A DNA stretch of 64,000 bases from Paenibacillus albus (GCF_003952225.1 NZ_CP034437.1:6429001-6493000); one strand, 5' to 3'. Counted from the first letter of the stretch, positions 49,946-59,056 are shown. The notes: a model not told the origin generated them from the letters alone. A program made the numbers and translations.

Positions 49946-50972
49946 AGAAATCCCCTCCATTAGCTATAAGTGCTGGACTAGTGCCGTTTGACGAAATATC
50001 CAGAGCAAGCTTCATCGCGCGTATGCCTTCATGCAGCGGCACGATCGGCTCGCGATTGTCGCAGACAGCCGCAACCATATCACGGATAATAGAACGGTGG
50101 CCCGGTTCTCCGTATGGGTCGCTCTCGATTTCTTGAATCCACGCTTCACACTCGGACTCACTGAGGTATGAGCTGCGCAATTGCTTGAACCAGTTAGCGG
50201 TTGGCCCTCCGATTACGGCGTACCCGTGCTCACCGAAAATACTGATTGTCTCTTCCAAGTTCTTGTCGTATATCGCGGTGGTCGCCTCCACAACACCGAG
50301 CACGCCGGTATCGAAGCGGAGCACGGCAAGCGCGGTATCCTCCGCCTCCATTTTGCGGATGCGCGTATCGACCATGGATTTGACCCCTGTAACAGGACCT
50401 ACCAGCCATTCCAGCAAATCAAGGCTATGAACGGCTTGGTTCAGCAGCACGCCGCCGTCCATCTCTTTCGTTCCGCGCCATGATGCCTGATCGTAGTAAG
50501 CCTGCGCCCGATTCCAACGCACAGTTGCGTTGACATGGCTTAGTTTTCCGAACAGACCTTGATCCAGGGCAAGCTTTAACTTGCGAATAGCCGGGCGGAA
50601 TCGGTTGGGATGTACCACTGCAACCTTGGCTCCGTACAGCGATGCAGCTTCGCGAATAGCCTCTGCGTCATGTAAGGACAGCGCGACTGGCTTCTCAATA
50701 ATGACGTGCTTGCCGGCACGAATCGCCGCGATCGCATGGGCAGCATGAAGTCCGCTTGGTGTACAGATACAAACGACATCTACTTCCGGCGCTTCAGCGA
50801 GCATCACATTCAAATCCGTAAATTTCTTAATCTCTGGAAAAGGAGCAAGCTCTTTAAGCCGCTCAGGATTGAGATCGCTCACAGCGACTAAACGCGCACC
50901 TTCAACCACGTCAATTGCTTCTTTATGCTTGCGGGCAATATGTCCCCAGCCAATAATCGCAAATGAAATCAT
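49908..50972 (-). CDS. wbpB: Gfo/Idh/MocA oxidoreductase (WbpB-like)
   Basis: 354 residues. NAD-binding IIGWGHIARKHKEAI, ICTPSGLHAAHAIAAIRAGKHVIIEKPVAL with the family EKP motif, and DGGVLLNQAVHSLDLLEWLVG near the active site. With the aminotransferase it converts UDP-GlcNAcA at C3 to the 3-amino sugar, as WbpB/WbpE do. GGAGG ribosome site. Confidence 0.87.
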   Translation of the reverse strand: MISFAIIGWGHIARKHKEAIDVVEGARLVAVSDLNPERLKELAPFPEIKKFTDLNVMLAEAPEVDVVCICTPSGLHAAHAIAAIRAGKHVIIEKPVALSLHDAEAIREAASLYGAKVAVVHPNRFRPAIRKLKLALDQGLFGKLSHVNATVRWNRAQAYYDQASWRGTKEMDGGVLLNQAVHSLDLLEWLVGPVTGVKSMVDTRIRKMEAEDTALAVLRFDTGVLGVVEATTAIYDKNLEETISIFGEHGYAVIGGPTANWFKQLRSSYLSESECEAWIQEIESDPYGEPGHRSIIRDMVAAVCDNREPIVPLHEGIRAMKLALDISSNGTSPALIANGGDFYAVKDAATIRGV

Positions 50973-50993
50973 CGTATCCTCCGTGTTTCCCGC

Positions 50994-51635
50994 CTACGCC
51001 ATTTCTCTTTTCAAGGTCGCGGGTATGTTATAGGACTTTTTTAGAGACTTTTTTAGCTTTTTTCTTTCTAGCAGCAAGGAGAACGATAGGCCAAGTATGA
51101 TACCCATAAATACGCTCGCGGCAACGATGAACAATTTCGGGCGAACCGAATTCAGCGAGTTTTCATAGACCGCCTTATCCAAGATCGTAATGTTCGCATT
51201 TTTCACGATTGAGGGACCGTTCTCCACGAACGCTTCAGCGAAGGCATTTGCGATATCCACAGCGCTTCGCGGATTATTGTAGCGCGCATAGATCGTCAGA
51301 ATCAGTGTTCCTGGATTTGATTTCACTTCGATCTGACCTAACAGATCTTTCGGAGACTCCGAGCTTTTCAGCTTATCCTTGGCTACCTTAGCGATCGAAT
51401 GACTCTTGACCACGCCCTCATATGTCTGCATGAGCATCTGGTTGACCAGGATGTCATTATATTTGCTATCACTCGACTGGTCTGTCTCGTTAAAATTCGC
51501 AACGATAGAGGCCTCTGCTTGATAAAGCGGTGGGATAACGTAAGTGATGCCTGCGCCGCCTCCACCACAAACAATGACAACGAGCAGAAATATCACGATA
51601 TGTCTGCGTACTGACGAAAACAACTGAATGGCCAC
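50994..51635 (-). CDS. Wzz/YveK-like chain-length membrane protein
   Basis: 213 residues with two helices (about 11-33 and 165-185) flanking an extracytoplasmic domain, the CapA/Wzz topology. The C-terminal cytoplasmic tail is short. It should set polymer length. In B. subtilis and many cocci the partner tyrosine kinase gene is adjacent; none is found here or elsewhere in the window. GTG start with GGAGG 9 bases before. Confidence 0.87.
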   Translation of the reverse strand: MAIQLFSSVRRHIVIFLLVVIVCGGGGAGITYVIPPLYQAEASIVANFNETDQSSDSKYNDILVNQMLMQTYEGVVKSHSIAKVAKDKLKSSESPKDLLGQIEVKSNPGTLILTIYARYNNPRSAVDIANAFAEAFVENGPSIVKNANITILDKAVYENSLNSVRPKLFIVAASVFMGIILGLSFSLLLERKKLKKSLKKSYNIPATLKREMA

Positions 51636-51647
51636 TCTAGAAACCTC

Positions 51648-52679
51648 CTATGAATGTAAGCTAGCTAGCGTCATATAACCTTGCGGGTTATTGATCTGCC
51701 ATCTCAAGGTGTCTTGGCACATTTGCAAAATACTTCGCTCCGCTCTCCATCCGAGCACCTTCTGCGCCTTGCTCGAATCTGCGAAGCTGATTGCTACATC
51801 TCCTGGCCGTCGACCGACAAGTTTGTACGGAATGCTCTTGCCGGATACCTGCTCAAAGGCCCGTATCAGTTCCAATACGCTGCAACCGTTACCCGTCCCG
51901 AGGTTAAACACATCGATTCCAGGCTCTTGCAGCACTTTCTCAATCGCACGTAAATGTCCATTAGCCAGATCTACGATGTGGATATAGTCACGGATGCCGG
52001 TGCCATCGGGTGTCGGATAGTCGCTTCCGAATACGAGCAGTTCCTGCAGCCGCCCAACCGCTACTTGCGAGATAAAGGGAGATAAATTGCTTGGTACGCC
52101 GCTAGGGTCTTCCCCCATAAGCCCGCTCTCATGAGCGCCTACCGGATTGAAATAACGTAGAATAACGATGCCCCACTCTGGATTGGATACTTGCAAATCA
52201 CGCAGGATGTCTTCAACCATCAGCTTCGTCCAGCCGTACGGGTTCGTCGCGCGAAGCGTTGTATCTTCGGCTATTGGAACACCTGACTGCGTCCCGTAGA
52301 CAGTCGCCGATGAGCTGAAAACCAGATTATGCACACCGTATTTGTCCATTGTCTCCAGCAGCGTCAGCGTGCCTCCGATATTATTGCTGTAGTAACGCAG
52401 CGGATCCCCGATGGACTCGCCAACTGCTTTCAGACCGGCCAAATGCACGACCGCTTCAATGTTGTTTTCCCGGAATATGGACTCAAGCTCTTCCTTGTTC
52501 GTCATGTCTGCTGAATAAAACTTAAATTCCTTGCCGGATACCTGACGAATCCGATTCACCGCTTCAGGCTTGCTATTAACAAAATTATCGAAGGCCACAA
52601 TGTCGTATCCTGCATTCAGCAGTTCGACGCATACGTGCACTCCGATATACCCGCTACCCCCAGTGACAAGTACAGCCAT
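51648..52679 (-). CDS. galE: UDP-glucose 4-epimerase
   Basis: 343 residues; ATG at 52679 follows GGAGGTGCAGAA. NAD motif GGSGYIG, VVHLAGLKAVGES, catalytic Ser in SSSATVYG and YGWTK (Tyr near 150), RYFNPVGAHESG, RDYIHIVDLANGH. Makes UDP-galactose from UDP-glucose. First gene of the 17-gene minus-strand operon that ends at the terminator near 33.96 kb. Confidence 0.95.
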   Translation of the reverse strand: MAVLVTGGSGYIGVHVCVELLNAGYDIVAFDNFVNSKPEAVNRIRQVSGKEFKFYSADMTNKEELESIFRENNIEAVVHLAGLKAVGESIGDPLRYYSNNIGGTLTLLETMDKYGVHNLVFSSSATVYGTQSGVPIAEDTTLRATNPYGWTKLMVEDILRDLQVSNPEWGIVILRYFNPVGAHESGLMGEDPSGVPSNLSPFISQVAVGRLQELLVFGSDYPTPDGTGIRDYIHIVDLANGHLRAIEKVLQEPGIDVFNLGTGNGCSVLELIRAFEQVSGKSIPYKLVGRRPGDVAISFADSSKAQKVLGWRAERSILQMCQDTLRWQINNPQGYMTLASLHS

Positions 52680-52700
52680 TTCTGCACCTCCGTCTTTTTT

Positions 52701-52757
52701 GCAACATTTTGTATCATTTTGTATTTTCATTCTATGATACATTTTGTATCTAGTCAA
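52701..52757 (-). promoter_or_regulatory. galE operon promoter with two GATAC operators
   Basis: Minus-strand TTGACT (52752-52757), 17-bp gap, TAGAAT (52729-52734). The gap holds a perfect GATACATTTTGTATC (52736-52750). A second, weaker site GCAACATTTTGTATC (52701-52715) lies downstream in the leader. This appears to be the only promoter for the 18.7-kb operon. Confidence 0.8.
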
Positions 52758-52872
52758 TACATTCCACTCCATATAAATGAAGAAAATCATCAACCGATAA
52801 ATGAAGTGCAGCGCTTAGAATAAACATTGAAGTAAACTCTGGTTCTCCGATGAAATTCTAGGGGGCCATTAT

Positions 52873-52950
52873 ATGGCGCAGAAGTATAAACAATCGTTCA
52901 GAACGCATAAAGAACGTGACTGGACACTGATCGTTAGCAGCGATCAATAA
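52873..52950 (+). CDS. Possible 25-residue peptide
   Basis: ATG GCG CAG ... CAA TAA encoding 25 polar residues beginning MAQKYKQSF, with AGGGGG eight bases upstream. It lies alone between galE and galU (convergent direction to galU). Nothing is known to support function. Confidence 0.25.
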   Translation: MAQKYKQSFRTHKERDWTLIVSSDQ

Positions 52951-53034
52951 TTCCAATTCACGTCCCAGGGACCATTACGACATGAAGACAAGCGTAACGA
53001 AACGTAATGTAGCAAAAATAATGAAAACGAAAAT

Positions 53035-53073
53035 GAGGCTTCGCACAAGTTTTCTCAACTCATGCAAAGCCTC
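53035..53073. terminator. Terminator after galU
   Basis: GAGGCTT...AAGCCTC stem with further pairs (GCACAAGTT/AACTCATGC, imperfect) and a T-rich flank (ATTTTCGTTTTC on the minus strand), about 58 bp past the galU stop. Confidence 0.65.
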
Positions 53074-53130
53074 TAATTTTACCTGATGGGGAAAAGAAGC
53101 TCCCCACGCCTTATTCTACTTTTCATACAT

Positions 53131-54015
53131 TCATACATTCATTCTGGCATGGTTAACGATCTGATCCAGCGCCTTCATTAACGGTAGACGAAGCTCCGAA
53201 TTATTGAGCGCAAAATCGATCGTCGTAAGAATGAAGCCGAGCTTATCGCCCACGTCGAATCGTGTTCCTTCGAACTCGTAGCCGTAGACGTCTTCCTCCT
53301 GTGCGAGCTTTTGTATGGCGTCTGTCAGTTGAATTTCTCCGCTTGCGCCGAATTCTGCATTCTCCAGGAAGTCAAATATCCGAGGGGTCAAAATATATCT
53401 GCCCATAATCGCCAAATTCGATGGGGCCGATTCTTTAGCTGGTTTCTCTACAAAATGCTTAGTCTTATAGAGCTGCCCGTATTTTTCCATCGGACTAATA
53501 ATTCCGTATCGGCTAACCTCTTCCTCAGGAACAGGCTTAACCGCTACAATGGAGCTTTGCATGATTTCGTACTTTTCAATCATCTGCAGCAGGCAAGGTG
53601 TTTCAGCGCGTACGATGTCATCTCCCAGCAATACCGCGAATGGCTCATCGCCAATGAACTTGCGAGCGCACCACACCGCATGACCAAGACCTTTGGGTTC
53701 TTTTTGGCGAATATAGTGGATATCAATGATCTTCGATGATTTTTGCACTTCTTCCAGAAGCTCTAACTTTTTTCGCTCAAGCAGCGTCTGCTCTAATTCA
53801 AATGCGCTGTCGAAATGATCCTCTATTGCCCGCTTCCCTTTTCCCGTAACGATAATGATGTCCTCTATCCCGGATTGAACAGCCTCTTCAACAATGTATT
53901 GAATGGTTGGTTTATCGACAATCGGCAGCATTTCCTTAGGCATTGCTTTCGTCGCGGGGAGGAAGCGTGTTCCTAGTCCAGCAGCAGGAATGATTGCTTT
54001 TTTCACTTTTTTCAT
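53131..54015 (-). CDS. galU: UTP-glucose-1-phosphate uridylyltransferase
   Basis: 294 residues; ATG at 54015 after [46 protein letters not shown] is the nucleotide-binding signature; LLGDDIV and FVEKPAKE complete the site. Makes UDP-glucose, the source for galE and, after oxidation, uronic acids. Own promoter with two GATAC-type operators. Confidence 0.95.
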   Translation of the reverse strand: MKKVKKAIIPAAGLGTRFLPATKAMPKEMLPIVDKPTIQYIVEEAVQSGIEDIIIVTGKGKRAIEDHFDSAFELEQTLLERKKLELLEEVQKSSKIIDIHYIRQKEPKGLGHAVWCARKFIGDEPFAVLLGDDIVRAETPCLLQMIEKYEIMQSSIVAVKPVPEEEVSRYGIISPMEKYGQLYKTKHFVEKPAKESAPSNLAIMGRYILTPRIFDFLENAEFGASGEIQLTDAIQKLAQEEDVYGYEFEGTRFDVGDKLGFILTTIDFALNNSELRLPLMKALDQIVNHARMNV

Positions 54016-54229
54016 AATGATCTTCCTATCTATTGGAGGAATGGGGCGTACGATTAACATCATCATAGCATGAGGAGTCGATTGCAATAACCAGATTGAA
54101 TTCTAATCACGCGGGGCATTCAACCCCTCCTCACAACATACCATCGACGATGATCGTCTAAGGCCCAAGATAAGCCCACAGTATGCTCGAGTGCCCACAA
54201 TGATAAAGGTACAGTAGGCGTTACCTAAG

Positions 54230-54280
54230 TATACAATTTGTAACAATTTAAATATATGATACGTTTTGTATACAAGTCAA
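54230..54280 (-). promoter_or_regulatory. galU promoter with two GATAC operators
   Basis: Minus-strand TTGACT (54275-54280), 18-bp gap, TATATT (54251-54256). The gap holds GATACGTTTTGTATA (54258-54272). A second site TATACAATTTGTAAC is at 54230-54244. Confidence 0.73.
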
Positions 54281-54291
54281 TATGGAGTTTC

Positions 54292-55473
54292 CTAAAGCAC
54301 ATGATCTAGAATGATATTTTGTATGCGACCGCGCTCCTCCGGCGTAACCGAATAATAATAAATACCTTTTATCATTATGCCTTTGCCGTTCAAACTGAGC
54401 GTATCGACATTTTCGATCTCTGGTCGGTAGTTAGATGCCAAATCAAACATAGAGCCCGATGTCAGATTCGTTCGGACGTCCTTCGACAACTGGGATAAAA
54501 TATGCGGCAGCTTTCCAAGTGATCGGACACTTGCAACGTTGTCCACTAAAGCGGAGAGCACCGACCTTTGGCGCTGCGTGCGTCCGAAATCACCCTGTGG
54601 ATCTTCGTGGCGCATTCTGACGTACATCAGTGCCTTTTGTCCATCCAAGCTCAACTCACCCTTTGGAAAATTAGTGTCATCAAATTTAAATCCCCAAGGA
54701 TTGTTTACTTTCACGCCCCCTAAGGTATCAACGATATCAACTATACCTTCCATATTCGTCTTCATATAGTAAGCAATCGGCACGCCGAATAACCTCTCGA
54801 CTGCTTCCACGGACAATGCAGTTCCACCGAAGGCGTACGCGTGATTAATCTTGTCGTAGCTCTCCCGCTTAGGTAACTGCAAACGCGTATCCCTTGGAAT
54901 CGAAATCGCAAGAGCCGATCCTTTAGCCGGGTTTATGGAGAGCAATATCATCGTATCGCTTCGTCCCCGGTCACCTGCTCTTTCATCCACGCCGAGCAGA
55001 AGGAGGCAAAACGGATCTCGTTTATTGAGATCTGGATGCATCAGCATTTGAACTTGCTCGTCGCTAAGCTTCCTGGCCTCGATTTTCGACAATTGTTTGT
55101 TATTGTTCGGAATGTTATTGCTCTGATTATTATACTTCTGAGTGTTATCGTTCTTCGTTGTATCGACCTTATCGGCTGATGAACCATCCGAAGCTTTGTG
55201 ATCGTTGGGTAACGCGCTGTCCCCGCCAGCTGACTGGGCAGGGATGGAGGTTTCACCTGTGGGTTCCGGATTATTCAGTGCGGCTGCTACGCTATCCCGC
55301 TCGAATGCCGGTGCCTTCCATGTTTTATCAGGAAGCGGATCGTACATCACTTTCATTGTCCGCTGTAGAGTAAACCACAGATATCCGCCCCCGATTAAGA
55401 CGAGCAAAGCGATTCCTCCTAGCGAGAAGATTGTAACTTTTATTATTTTTTTTCGATTTGCACGTAACTTCAT
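54292..55473 (-). CDS. LytR-CpsA-Psr (LCP) family ligase
   Basis: 393 residues; ATG at 55473 with GGAG upstream. A membrane anchor (about 12-34) is followed by a Ser/Asn-rich linker to about 135 and the LCP domain: LLLGVDERAGDRGRSDTMILLSINP, SIPRDTRLQLP, KINHAYAFGG, YVRMRHEDPQGDFGRTQRQR. LCP proteins transfer lipid-linked polymers to peptidoglycan, so this one may fix the exopolysaccharide to the wall. Promoter with a GATAC operator in the spacer. Confidence 0.92.
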   Translation of the reverse strand: MKLRANRKKIIKVTIFSLGGIALLVLIGGGYLWFTLQRTMKVMYDPLPDKTWKAPAFERDSVAAALNNPEPTGETSIPAQSAGGDSALPNDHKASDGSSADKVDTTKNDNTQKYNNQSNNIPNNNKQLSKIEARKLSDEQVQMLMHPDLNKRDPFCLLLLGVDERAGDRGRSDTMILLSINPAKGSALAISIPRDTRLQLPKRESYDKINHAYAFGGTALSVEAVERLFGVPIAYYMKTNMEGIVDIVDTLGGVKVNNPWGFKFDDTNFPKGELSLDGQKALMYVRMRHEDPQGDFGRTQRQRSVLSALVDNVASVRSLGKLPHILSQLSKDVRTNLTSGSMFDLASNYRPEIENVDTLSLNGKGIMIKGIYYYSVTPEERGRIQNIILDHVL

Positions 55474-55544
55474 AAAAACGCTCCGTTCCGCTTTTAAGCC
55501 GTTAAATGTTCGCTTTTTTAATAATTCAATTACCGAACTCAAAA

Positions 55545-55603
55545 GATACAATACGTATCACACACCGCATTCTCACTATACGATACATTATGTATCAAGT
55601 CAA
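55545..55603 (-). promoter_or_regulatory. LCP gene promoter with two GATAC operators
   Basis: Minus-strand TTGACT (55598-55603), 17-bp gap, TATAGT (55575-55580), with perfect operator GATACATTATGTATC (55582-55596) in the gap. A second perfect site GATACAATACGTATC at 55545-55559 lies 37 bp away. Confidence 0.8.
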
Positions 55604-55638
55604 CCATGCTCGAGTCTGTGCGCACACGGAAAAATTTA

Positions 55639-55673
55639 CGGCCTTTGTCCGTAGAATTTCAGACGAAGGCCGC
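55639..55673. terminator. Hairpin between the beta-helix gene and the LCP gene
   Basis: CGGCCTTTGTC pairs with GACGAAGGCCG (one T-G type pair). There is no clear T run, so it may be a weak terminator or another structure. Confidence 0.4.
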
Positions 55674-55690
55674 TTAAGCTGCTACTTCAA

Positions 55691-57553
55691 TTAAGATACA
55701 TTGCCGACACTAACAACTGGGACACTCGCATCCACAATGGCACCCCAACCTACAGTTCCGGTATTAGAGGAAATAACTACTTTTGTCCCGCCCTCTACGG
55801 ACACACCTGCAGTCGGTGTAATAAAACTGTTGCTAACTACAGCTATATTGGTCGCAAACACGGACGTATTCACTGCTGCTCCTTTGAAAACAACTCCTGA
55901 ATAAAATGCGGTTTTAATGATATTACTGTTTACGATGATACTGTCTGACGACGCATCAAACCGAACGCCGTACCGACCGTTTTCGATGATATTTCCAATT
56001 ATGCTAATGAGAGAAATATAGTTGAAAAGTCGGATGCCGTCGCAGTTTGCGTTACTGCTGTTGATGCGGATATGGTTATTCGAAACTTCAATATTTTTGA
56101 AATTCGCATACGTTGATGTATGACCGTCCACTTGGATAGCTGATGAAACTGAATTCGTAAAAGGAAGGTTAATCATGTTGTTGGTGATCTTAACATTAGG
56201 CGCGGTAACGCCGATTGCGCTGAAACATAATCTATCGCTTGCCATTTCAATGATGTTGTTGGAGACCATGACATTTGGTGACTGCACTTTGATTCCGCGC
56301 TTTTGGCAACGATAACAATAGTTTCCGGTAATGAAGATATTCGTGCGTCCGCCTGTGAACGTGTTGTAGTCCGATCCAGCGAAGTTGCCTTGTGTGACAA
56401 TTCCGTCTGAATCAAACACATCGGCTGTACCTGTTGATGATGTAATTTCTTCCACACGATTATTGGTTACCCAAATATCTGTAGAATCTGCATCAGCTGC
56501 TGACCGTTTGCTGACCAGAATCCCCCGTGCTATACCTGTCGCTGCCGACGCATCTACATGATGCACATAGTTATCTGTGATTCGTATGTTGGTAGAGCCG
56601 CCATAGACCGCTATCCCATTGGACTCGCTTGTTTGACCGCCAGCTTGCTTGATGTTCTTGACTTCGCAATATCTAACTGTCACGCCCGAGAGGTTCGTGG
56701 CAAAAATAATTCCTCTATGCGTCTTGTTATTGCCGTCCACAATTAAGTTTTGGATGACGATATTGGATGCGCTCACCGCAAGCGTATCGCCCATGTTCGT
56801 GGTATCGCATAGAATCGTTGCCCCTCTATCCCCATCTAGTGAAGTGGTGACAGTAATGGTCGATAGAACGCGATACGTCCCATAGGGGAAATATACGATT
56901 TGCTTGCTCGCCGTAGCCGCCGTTATTGCCGACTTGATCGCAGCCGTATCATCCGTTGTGCCGTTACCTACCGCGCCATAACTTTTCACGTTAACGACAT
57001 TACTAGATCCACCACTGCTTCCGCCGCCCGTTGTTGTGATTGTAATGTTGGCTGAGCCATCAAAGCTAGCAGAGCCGGTAACACTGCCAGTCAGAGATAT
57101 GGTCCGGGCGGTTGCCAATTTCGCCGCTTTGTCTACGATGCCATCGTTGTTTGTATCATATACGCTTTTGGGCATGTCACCGCCGCCGGTCCCCGTTCCA
57201 CCACCGCCGTTTGCATTCCATGCCGCCTTCTCTGCATCTGTGACGAATCGATGTGTGGAGTCTTCTACAATTATTGATGCCGGGTGTGTAGCAGGATGAA
57301 CATAATTGTTCGCACCTGCTGCAATGCCATCCAGCTTAGCCTTGTCCGCTGCCGACATCAGCCCTTTAGCACTGGAACTCGCCGTTGGTACCGAGGTTGG
57401 AATTGAAATATTCGCAGTACCGTCAAAACTCGCAGACCCTGTTACATCACCTGATAGTGCAATGTTCCTTGGCGTTGCAAGCTTTTCTGCACGATCCACG
57501 ATTCCATTTTTATTCGTGTCGTACACGGCTTTAGTCATATCGCCATTTGCCAT
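55691..57553 (-). CDS. Tailspike-like parallel beta-helix protein with duplicated N-terminal module
   Basis: 620 residues; ATG at 57553 with GGAGGCGG before it. Residues about 1-200 are phage-tail-fibre-like: two copies of a module (DMTKAVYDTNKNGIVDRAEKL... and DMPKSVYDTNNDGIVDKAAKL..., each ending GSASFDG-ANI-I) flank a linker with LMSAADKAKLDGIA. The DTNNDGIVD stretches resemble calcium-binding loops. The rest is a pectate-lyase-3/beta-helix domain (NVKSYGAVGNGTTDDTAAIKSAI). No signal peptide. Could be a glycan depolymerase or lyase of viral origin adapted to this locus; no other phage genes are nearby. Convergence with function is not proven. Confidence 0.8.
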   Translation of the reverse strand: MANGDMTKAVYDTNKNGIVDRAEKLATPRNIALSGDVTGSASFDGTANISIPTSVPTASSSAKGLMSAADKAKLDGIAAGANNYVHPATHPASIIVEDSTHRFVTDAEKAAWNANGGGGTGTGGGDMPKSVYDTNNDGIVDKAAKLATARTISLTGSVTGSASFDGSANITITTTGGGSSGGSSNVVNVKSYGAVGNGTTDDTAAIKSAITAATASKQIVYFPYGTYRVLSTITVTTSLDGDRGATILCDTTNMGDTLAVSASNIVIQNLIVDGNNKTHRGIIFATNLSGVTVRYCEVKNIKQAGGQTSESNGIAVYGGSTNIRITDNYVHHVDASAATGIARGILVSKRSAADADSTDIWVTNNRVEEITSSTGTADVFDSDGIVTQGNFAGSDYNTFTGGRTNIFITGNYCYRCQKRGIKVQSPNVMVSNNIIEMASDRLCFSAIGVTAPNVKITNNMINLPFTNSVSSAIQVDGHTSTYANFKNIEVSNNHIRINSSNANCDGIRLFNYISLISIIGNIIENGRYGVRFDASSDSIIVNSNIIKTAFYSGVVFKGAAVNTSVFATNIAVVSNSFITPTAGVSVEGGTKVVISSNTGTVGWGAIVDASVPVVSVGNVS

Positions 57554-57694
57554 TCTTCCGCCTCCAATTCCTGAGCTGCTATACCTGCTTCTACTGCATA
57601 TCACTAGCCTGAATAAAGTGGATAACAGAAGCTCGAATTGCAGCATCTTCATAAGGTAAACTACATATTTTTATATGCAAGATTGCTAGATTCA

Positions 57695-57708
57695 GTAACG
57701 GCGGTTAC
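57695..57708. promoter_or_regulatory. Inverted repeat upstream of the tailspike-like gene
   Basis: GTAAC-GGCG-GTTAC, perfect half-sites, 142 bp before the start codon. A possible operator; it is not the GATAC motif. Confidence 0.3.
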
Positions 57709-57740
57709 CTCAAAGTGGACCCGAGAATTGCTCCCAACAT

Positions 57741-57803
57741 AAAAAAAACACCTCCAAGTTATCCTCCATACCTTACGCATGGAGCACTTCACTTGAGGGT
57801 GTT
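57741..57803 (-). terminator. Terminator after the GH172 gene
   Basis: AACACCCTCAAGT pairs with ACTTGGAGGTGTT (one mismatch) around a smaller inner hairpin, followed by TTTTTTTT on the minus strand, about 70 bp past the stop codon. Confidence 0.85.
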
Positions 57804-57871
57804 GATTTGTATCATGACAAAGGAACCGTTATCCGTTGCCGTTAAAGTTACCTATAGTATGAAAACCTGCT

Positions 57872-58978
57872 CTAAACATCGCTCCGCCCCGGCCCATCCT
57901 CAGCTTTGCTGCCCTGCAAATCCCTGCTCCGCTCCTCCTTATTCGGGAAATGTTCGAATGGCTGGGAAGGCAGAGTCTGGTACCAATAGGCGACTGCGCT
58001 GTAGTCGTCACTCAGCTCGAAGTACCGGTGGTCATCTTCCTCGGAGGCGCCGGCAGCTTGGTAATGAACGAGCTTGTCGCCGAAATGCTGTTCAGCCTTG
58101 TCTACCCGGCCGTAGCCGATTTGCTGCACCGTCACCTTGAGACTCTCTTGGAAGTAGATAGGATCTCGCACATGGAATCTGTAAATCGAATACAGCCCGT
58201 TCTCGCCATCCACGAGCGGAGCACCCTGGTAAGGCGTCAACAACTCTTCCAGTCCCCAAGCGGAGCCCATATAATCCTCGGCGCCAGTTCCGCATATCGT
58301 CGGGTAGTCGGAATCCCCATCCATATAGAACTTCACTTCTCCCTCGCCCCACCAACATTCACGGTAGATGCTGCGTACTCCGAGCGTCGTGCCGAGATAC
58401 ACGCCTTGGCCCTTAATATTGTCGGCAATGACGAAATCCTCGTGCATGGGGCACGGGTTGCTGCGCCGGAACCTGGCATGGAAGTAACCGGACTGCTCGT
58501 CTAGCTCATCGCCAAGCGTCGCGTCAATCTGATAGAACAGCATCGCAACATCGGTGCTGGAATCGTTCTCGATCGTAATGACCGCCTTCTCCTTGAACGG
58601 CATCGGAATCCAGCAATTGAAGCCTTTGCCCGCTTGCATCGAGACGCAGTCCGATTGCATGGGGCGCTGCCGTCCGTGAGCGACGCCGAAGAAGTCGCCG
58701 ATTGGCGCCTCTACGCTTGGATGCTCCTGCCCATCCCAGTACATGCGCAGAATAACGTTCCGCATATGATCGACATTGCCAGGCGGCAGCGTCATCCAGA
58801 TATGCCTTACGACGCCTGCTCCTTCGCAATTCAGCAGCTCAATCGTCTGCCCCTGCTTAAAGCCTACGATGCACGGCGCTCCTTTGCGCCCATTGTTCGC
58901 TTGCCCGCCGCTTCCTGCAGCCCCTGACCTGTTCTCTGCCGTAAACGCTCTGCTGCTCGCCTTCTTCAACTGATACAT
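57872..58978 (-). CDS. GH172-family (DUF2961) protein
   Basis: 368 residues; ATG at 58978 with GGGAGGAT upstream. DUF2961 marks: GQTIELLNCEGAGVVRHIWMTLPP, RMYWDGQEHPSVEAPIGDFFGVAHG, DGDSDYPTICGTGAEDYMGSAWG. The family now includes fructofuranosidases and arabinofuranosidases acting on difructose or D-arabinan; the acidic residues in GTGAEDY are likely catalytic. No signal peptide. A cre-like site lies 21 bp upstream, so carbon repression is likely. Substrate unknown. Confidence 0.88.
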   Translation of the reverse strand: MYQLKKASSRAFTAENRSGAAGSGGQANNGRKGAPCIVGFKQGQTIELLNCEGAGVVRHIWMTLPPGNVDHMRNVILRMYWDGQEHPSVEAPIGDFFGVAHGRQRPMQSDCVSMQAGKGFNCWIPMPFKEKAVITIENDSSTDVAMLFYQIDATLGDELDEQSGYFHARFRRSNPCPMHEDFVIADNIKGQGVYLGTTLGVRSIYRECWWGEGEVKFYMDGDSDYPTICGTGAEDYMGSAWGLEELLTPYQGAPLVDGENGLYSIYRFHVRDPIYFQESLKVTVQQIGYGRVDKAEQHFGDKLVHYQAAGASEEDDHRYFELSDDYSAVAYWYQTLPSQPFEHFPNKEERSRDLQGSKAEDGPGRSDV

Positions 58979-58998
58979 CAAATCGGCATCCTCCCTAA

Positions 58999-59012
58999 TT
59001 AAAGCGCTTACC
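58999..59012. promoter_or_regulatory. cre-like site before the GH172 gene
   Basis: TTAAAGCGCTTACC, core AAGCGCTT of the catabolite-responsive element with flanking matches. Position just before the ribosome site would block transcription. Confidence 0.55.
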
Positions 59013-59056
59013 GCTATCATAATAGATTCAGGGAAATGTGGGTACTAGGATCATTG

